Assembly (NCBI GenBank): GCA_900258555.1
Contig: LT984854.1
Location: forward strand, 1,557,681-1,602,048
Source: an uncultured Desulfobacterium sp.
Lineage (GTDB): Bacteria > Desulfobacterota > DSM-4660 > Desulfatiglandales > Desulfatiglandaceae
Direction: 5' to 3'
Length of the DNA: 44,368 bases
This document shows positions 8,668 to 17,425 of the stretch, piece by piece. Both the position numbers and the translations under genes were made by a program. Every line of letters begins with the position of its first letter. Positions within the stretch are counted from its first letter, which is position 1. The notes beneath the pieces were generated by a model. That model was not told where the DNA came from, made no database searches, and saw only the letters and a list, made by a program, of their open reading frames with translations.

Positions 8668-8815
8668 AAGCAGTTAGCAGTAAGCTCTTAGCTATCAGGC
8701 ATGGAATTTCGATATGTTGACAATTCCATAGTTGCACCCAATAGGTGAAAATATGAATTGGGCAATATTTTGAATTCCTTAAGCTAAAGGCTAATTGCTG
8801 ACAGCTAACAGCTTT
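8668..8815. repeat. Imperfect inverted repeat between the SprT-like gene and rlmKL
   Basis: AAGCAGTTAGCAGTAAGCTC (from 8669) and the region 8782-8815, which reads as its approximate reverse complement (AGCTAA, TTGCTGACAGC, TAACAGCTTTT), flank about 90 bp. The arms themselves are built from short AGCTAA/TTAGC units. This resembles a small non-coding mobile repeat. Confidence 0.55.
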
Positions 8816-8902
8816 TATCAGTATTAAAATTCTTGCGGGCCGGAGCTTAAGTGATATAGCATCAGAATTCAAGTATGATGTGGGAAAGGCTAAGTCATTA
8901 TT

Positions 8903-11056
8903 ATGAAATTTAAATGCTTTGCAACATGTCCAAAAGGCCTTGAGGAACTCCTGGCTGCTGAGCTTGAGGCCCTTGGGGTTGAAGGCCCCAGACAGACGCG
9001 GGCCGGCGTGCATTTTGAAGGAGACCTTACGACCGCCTATCGTGTCTGTCTCTGGTCTCGTCTTGCCAACAGGGTGTTTATGCCGCTCGCCGATTTCACT
9101 GCCAAGACCACTGACGAGCTTTATGAACAGGTGCGACTGCATGTCAATTGGTATGATCACATGGATGTCGGGGGCTCGCTTGCGGTGGATTTTTCGGCTG
9201 CAGGCTCAAATCGCTTCCATTCCCATTATGCTGCACTCAGGATAAAAGACGCAATAGTTGACCAGTTCAATGACCGTTTCGGAAGGAGGCCATCGGTTGA
9301 CACGGAACGGCCTGATATCAGGATAAACGTCTATATGAAGCATGACAGTGCAACCCTCAGCCTGGACCTTTCCGGGGACAGTCTTCACAGGAGGGGTTAC
9401 AGGACAGAGGCAGGCGCAGCGCCCATGAAGGAAAATCTCGCTGCCGCAGTATTAATCCGAGCAGGCTGGCAGGAGCTTGCAAAAGGGGGCGCAGCCCTGG
9501 TGGATCCCATGTGCGGATCAGGCACACTCTTAATCGAGGCGGCGATGATGGCTTTGGATATCGCGCCCGGGCTTAACAGAAAATACTTTGGTTTTATCAA
9601 CTGGAAACAGCACGATCAGGCCTCATGGCGATTATTATTGCAGGAGGCCAGAAAAAGGGCGAGGGCAGGGGCAACAGGAGCGCACCCGGTTTTTGTCGGC
9701 TCGGATTCTGACCCTGATGCAATAAGGCTTGCACGTGCCAATTCACAAAGGGCGGGTCTGTCTGAGTACATTTCACTTGAAAAAAAAGATCTGTCTTTAC
9801 TCAATGCACCTGTAGGAGTTCAACAAGGCCTTGTTGTTGCAAATCCGCCTTATGGTGAGCGTCTGGGTGAAAAACAATCCCTGGTCTCGCTTTATCGCCT
9901 GCTTGGAGAGCGATTAAAGGACGGGTTTGTCGACTGGCAGGCCGCGATCCTTACGGCAAATCCGGACCTGTGCAAGAATATGGGCATAAGGTCAAAAAAA
10001 CATTATCAATTCTATAACGGTGCACTTGCGTGCAGGCTTCTTAATTTTGAGGTTAATGAATCATGGTATATGCACGAGAAACCTTCCCGTATATCGGGAC
10101 CGATGGCCACGATAGCCCTTGACACGGGCTCTGAGATGTTTGCTAACCGCATTAGAAAGAATATGAAAAATATCGGCAGGTGGGCGGCAAGGGAGGGAAT
10201 CAGTTGCTTCAGGCTGTACGATGCGGACATGCCCGAGTATGCCGTAGCCATTGATCTATATAACGACTGGGTTCATGTACAGGAATATCAGGCCCCTGAA
10301 ACTATTGACCCGGCGGATGCAAAACGCCGGCTTAATCAGGTGATCACGGCCTTGAGACAGGTATTGGATGCGCCTGCCGACCACATCATATTAAAGATCA
10401 GGAAGAGGACAAGGGGAAAGGATCAATACCAGAGGCTTAATGATTCTGAAAGGTTTTTCGAGGTGCAGGAAAACGGCCTGAAATTTCTGGTTAATCTTAC
10501 GGACTACCAGGATGCAGGGCTTTTCCTGGATCATCGTATTGCCAGACAGATGATCAGAAAGTATGCAGAAAAAAGGCGGATGTTGAACCTTTTCTGTTAC
10601 ACCGCTACGGCAACCGTATACGCAGCAGCAGGAGGAGCAACTCATACCACAAGTGTAGATATGTCTTACGGCTATCTCGAATGGGCGAGGAAGAATCTGG
10701 CGCTCAATGGATATGACACCAAAAACCACCTGCTGATTCGGGATGACTGTCTAAAGTGGGTCTGCAACCACAAAGACCGTTATGACCTGATCTTTCTTGA
10801 CCCCCCGACGTTTTCAAATTCAAGGAGAATGGAAGAATCATTTGATATACAGAGGGACCATGTCAAACTGATCAGCCAGGTTATAAGACTGCTCGCCCCG
10901 GATGGGCTTTTAATTTTCTCCTGCAACAGACATAAATTCAGGTTGGAGACAGATGCCCTCAGCGGGCTTCAGATAAAAGATGTAACTCTTGACACCATCC
11001 CAAAGGATTTTGAGAGGAATAAACGCATCCATCATTGTTTTGAGATCAGAAATTGA
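8903..11056 (+). CDS. rlmKL: Bifunctional 23S rRNA methyltransferase RlmKL (m2G2445 / m7G2069)
   Basis: At 717 residues this matches the fused RlmL-RlmK enzyme. Order of domains: a THUMP RNA-binding domain in the first 160 or so residues, a first methyltransferase with the catalytic NPPYGERLG motif near residues 311-319 (guanine N2 methylation), then the RlmK methyltransferase with LFCYTATATVYAAAGG (SAM site) and FLDPPTFSNS near residue 635. It modifies 23S rRNA during large-subunit assembly in the cytoplasm. The ATG overlaps by ATGA the end of a short upstream open frame (8817-8906). A spaced AAAGG is the only ribosome site visible. Confidence 0.95.
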   Translation: MKFKCFATCPKGLEELLAAELEALGVEGPRQTRAGVHFEGDLTTAYRVCLWSRLANRVFMPLADFTAKTTDELYEQVRLHVNWYDHMDVGGSLAVDFSAAGSNRFHSHYAALRIKDAIVDQFNDRFGRRPSVDTERPDIRINVYMKHDSATLSLDLSGDSLHRRGYRTEAGAAPMKENLAAAVLIRAGWQELAKGGAALVDPMCGSGTLLIEAAMMALDIAPGLNRKYFGFINWKQHDQASWRLLLQEARKRARAGATGAHPVFVGSDSDPDAIRLARANSQRAGLSEYISLEKKDLSLLNAPVGVQQGLVVANPPYGERLGEKQSLVSLYRLLGERLKDGFVDWQAAILTANPDLCKNMGIRSKKHYQFYNGALACRLLNFEVNESWYMHEKPSRISGPMATIALDTGSEMFANRIRKNMKNIGRWAAREGISCFRLYDADMPEYAVAIDLYNDWVHVQEYQAPETIDPADAKRRLNQVITALRQVLDAPADHIILKIRKRTRGKDQYQRLNDSERFFEVQENGLKFLVNLTDYQDAGLFLDHRIARQMIRKYAEKRRMLNLFCYTATATVYAAAGGATHTTSVDMSYGYLEWARKNLALNGYDTKNHLLIRDDCLKWVCNHKDRYDLIFLDPPTFSNSRRMEESFDIQRDHVKLISQVIRLLAPDGLLIFSCNRHKFRLETDALSGLQIKDVTLDTIPKDFERNKRIHHCFEIRN

Positions 11057-11116
11057 CAAGGGCTGGTATTGTTTTTACATTTGAAAATTAAATACGTTAC
11101 CCAAAGGAGATATTGA

Positions 11117-11866
11117 ATGAATGGTCTGATACAAAAAGGTTCACAGATGATCAAAGAGGCCCAGAAGATACTGGTTTTCACAGGGGCCGGTTTGAGCACA
11201 GAATCAGGCATACCTGATTTTAGGAGTCCAGGCGGGCTGTGGGAGAAATATGACCCCACGGATTTTTATTACCAGAAAATTATCTCAGATGAAGGCGCAA
11301 GGACAAAATATTGGGCGATGATCAAGGATGTATACAGCATCCTGGCCAAGGCCGCCCCGAACCGCGCCCATATGGCTATCAAGACCCTGGAGGATCAGGG
11401 AAAGCTCCTCTCCGTTGTCACTCAGAACATAGACGGCCTGCATCATGAGGTGGGCCACTCCCCTGAAAAAATAATTGAAATACACGGTACTGTCGCCACC
11501 ATTTCCTGCTTGAGCTGCGGGAGGCAATATATGAAAGATGAGATCATCCTGCGGCTCAACTCAGGGGTAAAGCTTCCATGCTGCGATCAGTGCTCTGGGA
11601 TACTGAAACCCGATAGTGTCTCGTTCGGGCAGGCCATGCCGGAGGATAAGATGACCCTTGCGATTATGCATGCGCGTGAATGTGACCTTTGTATTGTTGT
11701 CGGCTCTTCCCTGGTTGTCTATCCTGCCGCCTCCATACCGGATTATGCGGCTCAGAGTGGGGCCAGGTTAATGATCATTAACCGGGAGCCTACCCCGCTT
11801 GATCGCTCGGCAGATCTGGCAATACGCCAGTCTGTCTCCGTGCTTGCAGATATGGTCGGCATGTGA
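11117..11866 (+). CDS. Sir2-family NAD-dependent protein deacylase (CobB type)
   Basis: The 249-residue protein shows all sirtuin signatures: GAGLSTESGIPDFRSPGG, TQNIDGLHHEVG, the catalytic histidine in EIHGT, two cysteine pairs of the zinc module (CLSCG and CDQCSG, the second preceded by another cysteine), and VVGSSLVVYPAA for NAD binding. It removes acyl groups from lysines using NAD. The start is supported by an AAAGGAGA site 6-8 bases before the ATG. It sits 60 bp after rlmKL on the same strand and may be co-transcribed with it. Confidence 0.94.
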   Translation: MNGLIQKGSQMIKEAQKILVFTGAGLSTESGIPDFRSPGGLWEKYDPTDFYYQKIISDEGARTKYWAMIKDVYSILAKAAPNRAHMAIKTLEDQGKLLSVVTQNIDGLHHEVGHSPEKIIEIHGTVATISCLSCGRQYMKDEIILRLNSGVKLPCCDQCSGILKPDSVSFGQAMPEDKMTLAIMHARECDLCIVVGSSLVVYPAASIPDYAAQSGARLMIINREPTPLDRSADLAIRQSVSVLADMVGM

Positions 11867-11965
11867 TTTTTTCCTTGAAGTGTTGTTTTTACTACCTTAT
11901 TTTAAAGGAATTATTTTTGCGGTTTCCAAGTGAATCTGACATTTGAATTTTAAGGAGAGAGCATC

Positions 11966-13081
11966 ATGTTACGTGTAGGTTTAGTCGGTTGGAGGGGTAT
12001 GGTCGGATCTGTCCTGATGAGCAGGATGGTGGATGAAAAAGACTTCAGGGGCTTTGAGCCAACGTTTTTTACTACTTCCAATGTCGGGGGAAAGGGCCCC
12101 AATATAGGGCTGGACATACCTCCTTTAAGGGACGCCTTTGATATTGATTCACTGTTCAGCCAGGAAATTATTGTCACATGCCAGGGCGGCGACTACACCA
12201 AAAAGGTTTATCCTCAACTGCGCAATGCAGGTTGGGACGGCTACTGGATAGATTCCGCCTCAGCATTGCGGATGAGCGATGAAAGCATCATCGTTCTCGA
12301 CCCCGTTAACCGCTCGGTGATAGACTTCGGGCTCTCCGCCGGAACAAAGACCTTTGTCGGAGGCAATTGTACGGTAAGCCTCATGCTGATGGCCCTTTCA
12401 GGGCTGTTTGCCTCAGGCCATATTGAATGGATATCCTCCATGACCTACCAGGCCGCATCGGGCGCAGGTGCAAAGCACATGAAGGAACTGATCTCTCAGA
12501 TGGCCGTAATAGGGGAGGTTTCAAAGCCCCTGTTGAATGATCCTGCATCAACCGCCATTGAACTGGATGATATTGTAACAAAGAAGATGAGGGGACTGGC
12601 CTTTCCTGTAGAAAATTTTCTGGCGCCCCTGGCCGGCAGCCTTATCCCTTGGATAGATACTGCCATGGAATCCGGTCAGACCAGGGAAGAGTGGAAGGGC
12701 GGTGTTGAGGCGAACAAGATCCTGCAGACAGAAAAACCGATCCCGGTGGATGGCTTATGCGTCCGCGTTGGCTCAATGAGGTGTCACAGTCAGGCCCTTA
12801 CCATAAAACTAAACAAGGATGTGCCCCTGGATGAGATTGCCGACATGATCTCAAAGGGAAACGAGTGGGTTAATCTGGTGCCGAACAACAAAGAAGCCAC
12901 CCTGAAATCACTGACACCTGCCGCGGTTAATGGAACACTTACCGTCCCCATTGGCAGGCTCAGAAAGATGCTGATGGGCCCCGAATTTGTCACTGCATTC
13001 ACTGTGGGGGATCAACTCCTGTGGGGCGCTGCTGAGCCTATTCGAAGGATATTAAGGATTATTGTCGAGCGTCTAACCTGA
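11966..13081 (+). CDS. asd: Aspartate-semialdehyde dehydrogenase
   Basis: This 371-residue enzyme reduces aspartyl phosphate to aspartate semialdehyde with NADPH, the branch-point step to lysine, threonine, methionine and diaminopimelate. Visible are the Rossmann motif VGLVGWRGMVGSVL at the N-terminus, the catalytic cysteine in GGNCTVSLML near residue 134, and the QAASGAGAKHM loop. The length and GWRGMVG form are those of the Gram-negative Asd type. An AAGGAGAG ribosome site precedes the ATG. It is the last chromosomal protein gene before selC. Confidence 0.95.
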   Translation: MLRVGLVGWRGMVGSVLMSRMVDEKDFRGFEPTFFTTSNVGGKGPNIGLDIPPLRDAFDIDSLFSQEIIVTCQGGDYTKKVYPQLRNAGWDGYWIDSASALRMSDESIIVLDPVNRSVIDFGLSAGTKTFVGGNCTVSLMLMALSGLFASGHIEWISSMTYQAASGAGAKHMKELISQMAVIGEVSKPLLNDPASTAIELDDIVTKKMRGLAFPVENFLAPLAGSLIPWIDTAMESGQTREEWKGGVEANKILQTEKPIPVDGLCVRVGSMRCHSQALTIKLNKDVPLDEIADMISKGNEWVNLVPNNKEATLKSLTPAAVNGTLTVPIGRLRKMLMGPEFVTAFTVGDQLLWGAAEPIRRILRIIVERLT

Positions 13082-13161
13082 AACAAAATAGTGGTTTGAT
13101 AGAGGCATTGACAATCCAGGAGCCCTGCTCTATATACCACAACAACTATGCCTTTCTGTTC

Positions 13162-13259
13162 GGAAGTGGAAAGCTCACTGGTGGGGCTCCCGGACTTCAA
13201 ATCCGGCGTAACGGGCTAAAACCTCGTTAGGTGGGTTCGATTCCCATGCACTTCCGCCA
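13162..13259 (+). tRNA. selC: tRNA-Sec (anticodon TCA); island attachment site
   Basis: The 98-nt gene has acceptor GGAAGTG pairing with CACTTCC, a discriminator G and encoded CCA. The anticodon arm CCGGA-CTTCAAA-TCCGG carries TCA at 13197-13199, there is a long variable arm (CGTAACGGG to CCTCGTTAG), and the T arm has GGTTCGATTCCC. Long arms plus a UCA anticodon are diagnostic of selenocysteine tRNA. Its 3' end is the insertion site of the downstream island. Confidence 0.95.
13236..13259 (+). other. attL core: selC 3' end
   Basis: The segment starts TTCGATTCCCATGCAC and runs to the CCA end. A near-identical segment lies at 44218-44239, with a two-base (TT) difference. Integration into the 3' end of selC by a P4-type integrase preserves the tRNA, which is intact here. 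Confidence 0.75.
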
Positions 13260-13292
13260 ATTATAATCCAAAAAAATCCAAAGAAGTACAAT

Positions 13293-13318
13293 AAGCCTTG
13301 ATTTATCAGGGCTTTTTT
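13293..13318 (+). terminator. Rho-independent terminator after selC
   Basis: AAGCCTTGA and TCAGGGCTT form a 9-bp stem (one G-T pair) with a 4-nt loop, followed by TTTTTT. It lies 33 nt past the CCA of selC. Confidence 0.85.
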
Positions 13319-13370
13319 GTTATATAGCATCCAAGGATGTCCGGCGGAATCCATCCACATCCCGACTTTT

Positions 13371-13420
13371 TGGGGGTATTATTACATTGAAATACCCCCA
13401 AGAATAATTGGATACCCCCA
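13371..13420. repeat. Three TACCCCCA octamers in front of the integrase
   Basis: TACCCCCA occurs at 13393-13400 and 13413-13420, and as its reverse complement at 13371-13378; the outer copies extend to arms TTTTTGGGGGTA / TACCCCCAAAAA. A fourth copy lies downstream of the integrase at 15103-15110. Arm-type integrase sites or an operator for the integrase promoter are plausible roles. Confidence 0.5.
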
Positions 13421-13458
13421 AAAAGGTGAATCTGATAACCCATAGAGGAGAAAACCCA

Positions 13459-14700
13459 ATGCCAAAAAGGATAATCCCGCTTTCTGATGTTAAGGTTAGA
13501 AATGCAAAACCCAAAGAAAAGGATTACAAGCTAACCGATGGCGGTGGTCTTTATCTGCTCGTCTCTTCAACAGGGGGAAAATTATGGCGGATGAAATATC
13601 GCTTCGGAGGCAAAGAAAAGTCGCTTTCTTTCGGATCTTATCCTGTCGTCTCTCTGATCGAAGCACGGCAGCGTCGGGACAATGCAAAGCAATTGCTGGG
13701 AAAAGGCGTCGATCCGTCCATTCATCAAAAAGCTGTGAAAGCGGCAAGGAATGAATCCATAGCAAATAGATTTGAAACTATCGCCAGGGAATGGCACGGT
13801 CACAAACAAGTTGAGTGGTCAATAGATCACGCAGCAACTATCATGACACGCTTAGAAAAGGATATCTTTCCATGGATCGGTGGTACACCTTTAACAGACG
13901 TGACTGCCAGAGATATCAAAGGTGTTGTGGATCGCGTCAAATCCCGTGGGACAATAGAAGCAGCCAGACGATTGTTGACGATTATCAGTCAAGTATTTAC
14001 ATATGCTATTTTCACCGATAGGGCTAACTTTAACATAGCTGTGGGATTAAAAGGTTACCTTCCGCCTTCCAGCAAGACCAAGAAGCACATGGCGGCAGTT
14101 ATAGATCCCAAGGAGTTGGCTCCTCTTCTCCGCGCCATGGACAGCTATCAAGGCGGCTTCGTTGCACAGTGTGCCCTTAAACTGCTTCCTCTCTTCTTCT
14201 GTCGTCCTGGGGAACTACGACATATGGAATGGCACGAAGTTGATTTTGAAGCCGGGCAAGTTAATATCCCAGGCTCTAAGATGAAGATGAAATCAGATCA
14301 CATTATACCCCTTTCGACGCAAGCCATAGCCATATTGAAAGAACTACAACCGCTTACCGGACATGGTAGGTATGTATTCCCATCAACCAGGTCATTTTCA
14401 CGCTGTATGTCGGACAATACTATCAATGCGGCTTTGCGGCGTATGGGTTTCGACAGTGATACGGTAACCGGTCATGGATTCCGGGCAACTGCTCGGACAC
14501 TGCTTCATGAGATCTTACAAGTAAGTCCTCATGTTATAGAAGCGCAACTGGCCCATAGAGTTCCTGATACCCTTGGCGCGGCTTACAATCGAACAACCCA
14601 CATTTCCGAACGCAGGAAGATGATGCAACAATGGTCGGATTATCTTGATGGATTAAAGGTCGGCGCTGTGGTGATACCAATCAGGACAGCAAAGGGGTAA
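13459..14700 (+). CDS. int: P4-type tyrosine recombinase (integrase)
   Basis: This 413-residue protein has the N-terminal DUF4102/Arm DNA-binding domain (LSDVKVRNAKPKEKDYKLTD, then GGLYLLV and LSFGSYPVVSL), a SAM-like core-binding domain, and a C-terminal catalytic domain with the RxxELRHMEW arginine, HGFRATART (HxxR) and the nucleophile region HRVPDTLGAAYNRT. It catalyses site-specific integration and excision at tRNA genes. I chose the ATG at 13459 because AGAGGAG lies 9 bases upstream. The gene is 200 bp from selC, in the usual arrangement for a genomic island, and is likely responsible for the island at 13260-44239. Confidence 0.93.
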   Translation: MPKRIIPLSDVKVRNAKPKEKDYKLTDGGGLYLLVSSTGGKLWRMKYRFGGKEKSLSFGSYPVVSLIEARQRRDNAKQLLGKGVDPSIHQKAVKAARNESIANRFETIAREWHGHKQVEWSIDHAATIMTRLEKDIFPWIGGTPLTDVTARDIKGVVDRVKSRGTIEAARRLLTIISQVFTYAIFTDRANFNIAVGLKGYLPPSSKTKKHMAAVIDPKELAPLLRAMDSYQGGFVAQCALKLLPLFFCRPGELRHMEWHEVDFEAGQVNIPGSKMKMKSDHIIPLSTQAIAILKELQPLTGHGRYVFPSTRSFSRCMSDNTINAALRRMGFDSDTVTGHGFRATARTLLHEILQVSPHVIEAQLAHRVPDTLGAAYNRTTHISERRKMMQQWSDYLDGLKVGAVVIPIRTAKG

Positions 14701-14774
14701 CGGAGGGGTCTTGGGAGTGACAGAACAGGTAAAAGGGGTGTTATTCGTGTTTTTGTAGGCTCGGCTATCACAAC

Positions 14775-15010
14775 CGCTCAACTGCGCGTGGTTTCCGAGC
14801 GCTGGCGAGCACGATTCTGAACGAAACGGGCTTTCGGCCGGATGTCATCGAACGCAACTCGCCCATGTTGAACGGAACAAGGTCCGGGCGGCCTACCACA
14901 GATCTGAATACTTGGATGAACGCCGAAGGATGATGAACTGGTGGGGAACCTACATCGAATCCATGTCCAAGGATCAAAAACTTGTTCTCCGCCGGAGGAA
15001 GCCAGTATAA
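14775..15010 (+). pseudogene. C-terminal remnant of a second P4-type integrase, frameshifted
   Basis: The frame reads RSTARGFRALASTILNETGF then RPDVIER up to about 14860, where a single base appears lost. In the next frame it continues LAHVERNKVRAAYHRSEYLD, then ERRRMMNWWGTYIESM, to a stop at 15008-15010. This is the HxxR-to-tyrosine end of a different integrase: it matches the family consensus but is clearly not a copy of the intact one upstream. The GHGFR histidine position now reads R. N-terminal parts are missing. Confidence 0.85.
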
Positions 15011-15545
15011 GCAGTTGCCAGTAGTACCGTAGGTTCATTCCGGCGGGGATACTTAACTGTAATTACAACTTGTTCTGTACTTTCTGTTTAGGTTGAATCA
15101 GTTACCCCCAAAGTTGCCCCTTTTTTTAAAATCCTACCCATTTTTTGCTCCCGTCTACCGTGGTTACCCACGTTTCAAGACACAATCACGGGCTTTCGAA
15201 AAATTGAGGATAACACGTTTCTTATCACAGGATTGGCTGGGGTTGTGATCTCCTATCAGAATCACAGGTTAGTTCTGAGCGTTCAAATTGATATCTCTGT
15301 TCAAACCCAACACGAATGTTCCACCGCGTCCTTTGGGGTCAGGGGGCGAGAATTCAGTTTACCAGCTCCTTCCTCTGCCCTGTCTTTCAACTATTTTTCA
15401 ACTAAAAAAATATAGTTCATCAAAACATAGTTAAAAACAATTCTAGTATATTCAGTTCGTTATTAGGCTTGGCCCTTAAGTGGTAAAAAATATTTTAACT
15501 AACTGAAGGATATCTTAAGCACAAAAATATTTGATGCCCGCTGCA
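15011..15545. other. Gene-free stretch with degraded remnants
   Basis: No convincing gene is visible in these 535 bp. A TACCCCCA octamer is at 15103-15110. Bases 15207-15262 are about 75% identical by eye to 19586-19642, so both derive from a common sequence. The rest is AT-rich with no clear structure. Confidence 0.5.
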
Positions 15546-17210
15546 TCAGGGCAGTTTCCATACGGCTGACCTTCTTGGTCCGGTAGCATAAATCGTCTTG
15601 TCTTTGTGGGACATCTCGAACAACAAATTTGCTATCCGGTTTTGTTTTTGTTTTTCACCTAATGCATCTGAAATTTTGTCCATGAGCAGTTTATCGATAT
15701 CTCCACGCTTTGCCCCTCCAAATTGTTCCAGATAGGCAATAACCATTTTCTTATAGTGTTCCTTATCAAACGCTCGATGCCTAATGTAAGCTGCCTTATC
15801 CCCGGTTACAGACGCAATCTTTGCGGAGACAAAAAGGTTCGGACGACGGCCCTCTATGAGTTTTTGTTTTTGGAGGCTTTTGAACTCCTCGTTTGTGATC
15901 CGATGTTTTTTTTGGACCTTATCCAGGGCCATTACATCCAAAAGGCTGAGATCGGCTTTCTCAATTAGCAGACGGGTATAGTTCTCATCCAATATTTTTC
16001 CAAACAACCGCACTCTCACGCGCTCAGGTTCATTCAAGTCGTAGTCCGGCATTGGGAAAAATCTTTCTCGCTGTTTCAAGAACATCCGTTTGATTCCGCT
16101 TCCAATGGTATCTATCATATTGAGGTTTACCATGGCCTGAGCCAAAAAAGGGTTTCGGTACTGTTCGGGCGGTGCGTCGCGATGAAGAACTTCTTCTACC
16201 GATCCGGGCATAAAACGCCCAAGATTTGTTACCAACAGAGACTCCGGCTCTTCCACCACATTAATTCGGCCGAGTCGACTATAGTCCTGGTGCGCAATGG
16301 CATTGTGCAGAATTTCTCGTATGACCCATGGATCATATTGGCTGACTTCTAATGGGAACAAACTTGCATTCGGAATATAGCGGTAAGTAAGGTTTCGGAT
16401 TCTTTCAAATACCCGACCCACTGATAGGATCAAAGGTGGACCGAAATGTTTATAGTCTTTTTCCACACCTTGAGAATCCTTAAGCACCCATGTTATCTGG
16501 GCAATCGCCGGGGAAAGAAGAGGCACAGCCTCCTCTCTCCCAAGGAGCAGAATGCCTGCGTGGGTCATCTGCCCGCTGATGCAGACCTTGGCCTTGTTTA
16601 AGAATGTCAAGTTGTCCCACTGTTCAATTTCTTCTGCCTGACCAGGATGTTTTTTCTTATATTGCTTTCTGGCAAACTGGATCGCAGAAGGGTCAAGGTC
16701 ATTTAATGTTGCTTGTTGGCAAACTTGGGCGGACCAATCTTTACTCAACGCTTGACTCCGGATTTGCTCGATTTCCCCAAGGCTGAGCGGTCCGAGAGAC
16801 TCACCATTGCGCCCGAAAAAATGGCCTTTCCAAGAGGTGGGTATCCCAGGTAAGGCGGGTGGTATTTTGAACATTAACACCCGTCCATCAGGCATAGGCA
16901 GTTCATAGATTTCAGTAAATGTGATCCGGTTGTTTGTCTGCTCTGCAACCCCCTGTTTCAATTGGTCAAGGGACCCGGGCTCGTCTCGATATGTGGTTCC
17001 AACAATCCCTCTTGGCTTCTCCCTTACCCCCAGCACAAGCCACCCACATTCTTTTGATTTCAAATTGGCCTCATTGCTGAGGGCCGAGAAGTATTTTCCT
17101 AAATCGTCAAAATCGATGTTGCGCTTTGCCTCCTTGAACTCAACCCACTCGATTTCATTTGGAAGGTCCATGAGTTCATTTAGTTTCCTTTGCATGTCAG
17201 TCGGGGTCAT
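15546..17210 (-). CDS. AlbA_2-domain ATP-binding regulator (RecG-like C-terminus family)
   Basis: This 554-residue protein starts with a Schlafen AlbA_2 domain (EWVEFKEAKRN near residues 20-30, then ALSNEANLK and GWLVLGVRE), followed by a domain ending in ILLLGREEAVPLLSP. A GHKL-type ATP-binding region appears next (REILHNAIAHQDYS, NLGRFMPGSVEEVL, NPFLAQAMVNLNMIDTIGSGIKRM), and the C-terminus is winged-helix-like. Such proteins are often annotated as transcriptional regulators or putative DNA-binding ATPases and are frequent in defence islands. Its ATG overlaps the stop of the truncated YhaN frame by ATGA, so translation is probably coupled to the yhaO/yhaN genes upstream. Confidence 0.85.
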   Translation of the reverse strand: MTPTDMQRKLNELMDLPNEIEWVEFKEAKRNIDFDDLGKYFSALSNEANLKSKECGWLVLGVREKPRGIVGTTYRDEPGSLDQLKQGVAEQTNNRITFTEIYELPMPDGRVLMFKIPPALPGIPTSWKGHFFGRNGESLGPLSLGEIEQIRSQALSKDWSAQVCQQATLNDLDPSAIQFARKQYKKKHPGQAEEIEQWDNLTFLNKAKVCISGQMTHAGILLLGREEAVPLLSPAIAQITWVLKDSQGVEKDYKHFGPPLILSVGRVFERIRNLTYRYIPNASLFPLEVSQYDPWVIREILHNAIAHQDYSRLGRINVVEEPESLLVTNLGRFMPGSVEEVLHRDAPPEQYRNPFLAQAMVNLNMIDTIGSGIKRMFLKQRERFFPMPDYDLNEPERVRVRLFGKILDENYTRLLIEKADLSLLDVMALDKVQKKHRITNEEFKSLQKQKLIEGRRPNLFVSAKIASVTGDKAAYIRHRAFDKEHYKKMVIAYLEQFGGAKRGDIDKLLMDKISDALGEKQKQNRIANLLFEMSHKDKTIYATGPRRSAVWKLP

Positions 17211-17425
17211 AATGCGGCAACCTTTGTTTTTTTATGCTCTAGAGATAAATCATTCGTTCGATCCGGCATACCAAAGAAAAAAGAATCGAGTGCACGGAGG
17301 GCGCTGCTCTTACCAGCCTCATTAAGTCCATAGACAATGTGCAGTCCAGGATATTCTGAAGAAAAGTCTAGCACGTTGTCGGTAAAGGGACCGAATGCCC
17401 TCAGATCGAGTTTTTTAATCCTCAT
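17207..17425 (-). pseudogene. YhaN-type AAA ATPase cut to its first 72 codons
   Basis: The 72 residues start MRIKKLDLRAFGPFTDNVLD and contain a Walker A motif GLNEAGKSS, matching the N-terminus of YhaN/SbcC-like ATPases (AAA_27), whose members are usually around 900-1100 residues. All coiled-coil and Walker B parts are missing, so it cannot be a functional ATPase. The start overlaps the end of the YhaO gene by 11 bp, as in normal yhaO-yhaN pairs. The frame ends precisely at the ATGA overlap with the AlbA_2 gene. A deletion that joined the two genes is likely. Confidence 0.8.

Noticed and set aside
8660-9160. 166-codon frame opposite the start of rlmKL
   Set aside because: Covers the inverted repeat and the antisense of a conserved gene; low plausibility.
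14778-15038. Minus-strand frames at the integrase remnant
   Set aside because: Antisense of sequence that clearly encodes integrase on the plus strand.
15233-15415. 60-codon plus-strand frame
   Set aside because: No homology, no ribosome site; lies in a decayed region.
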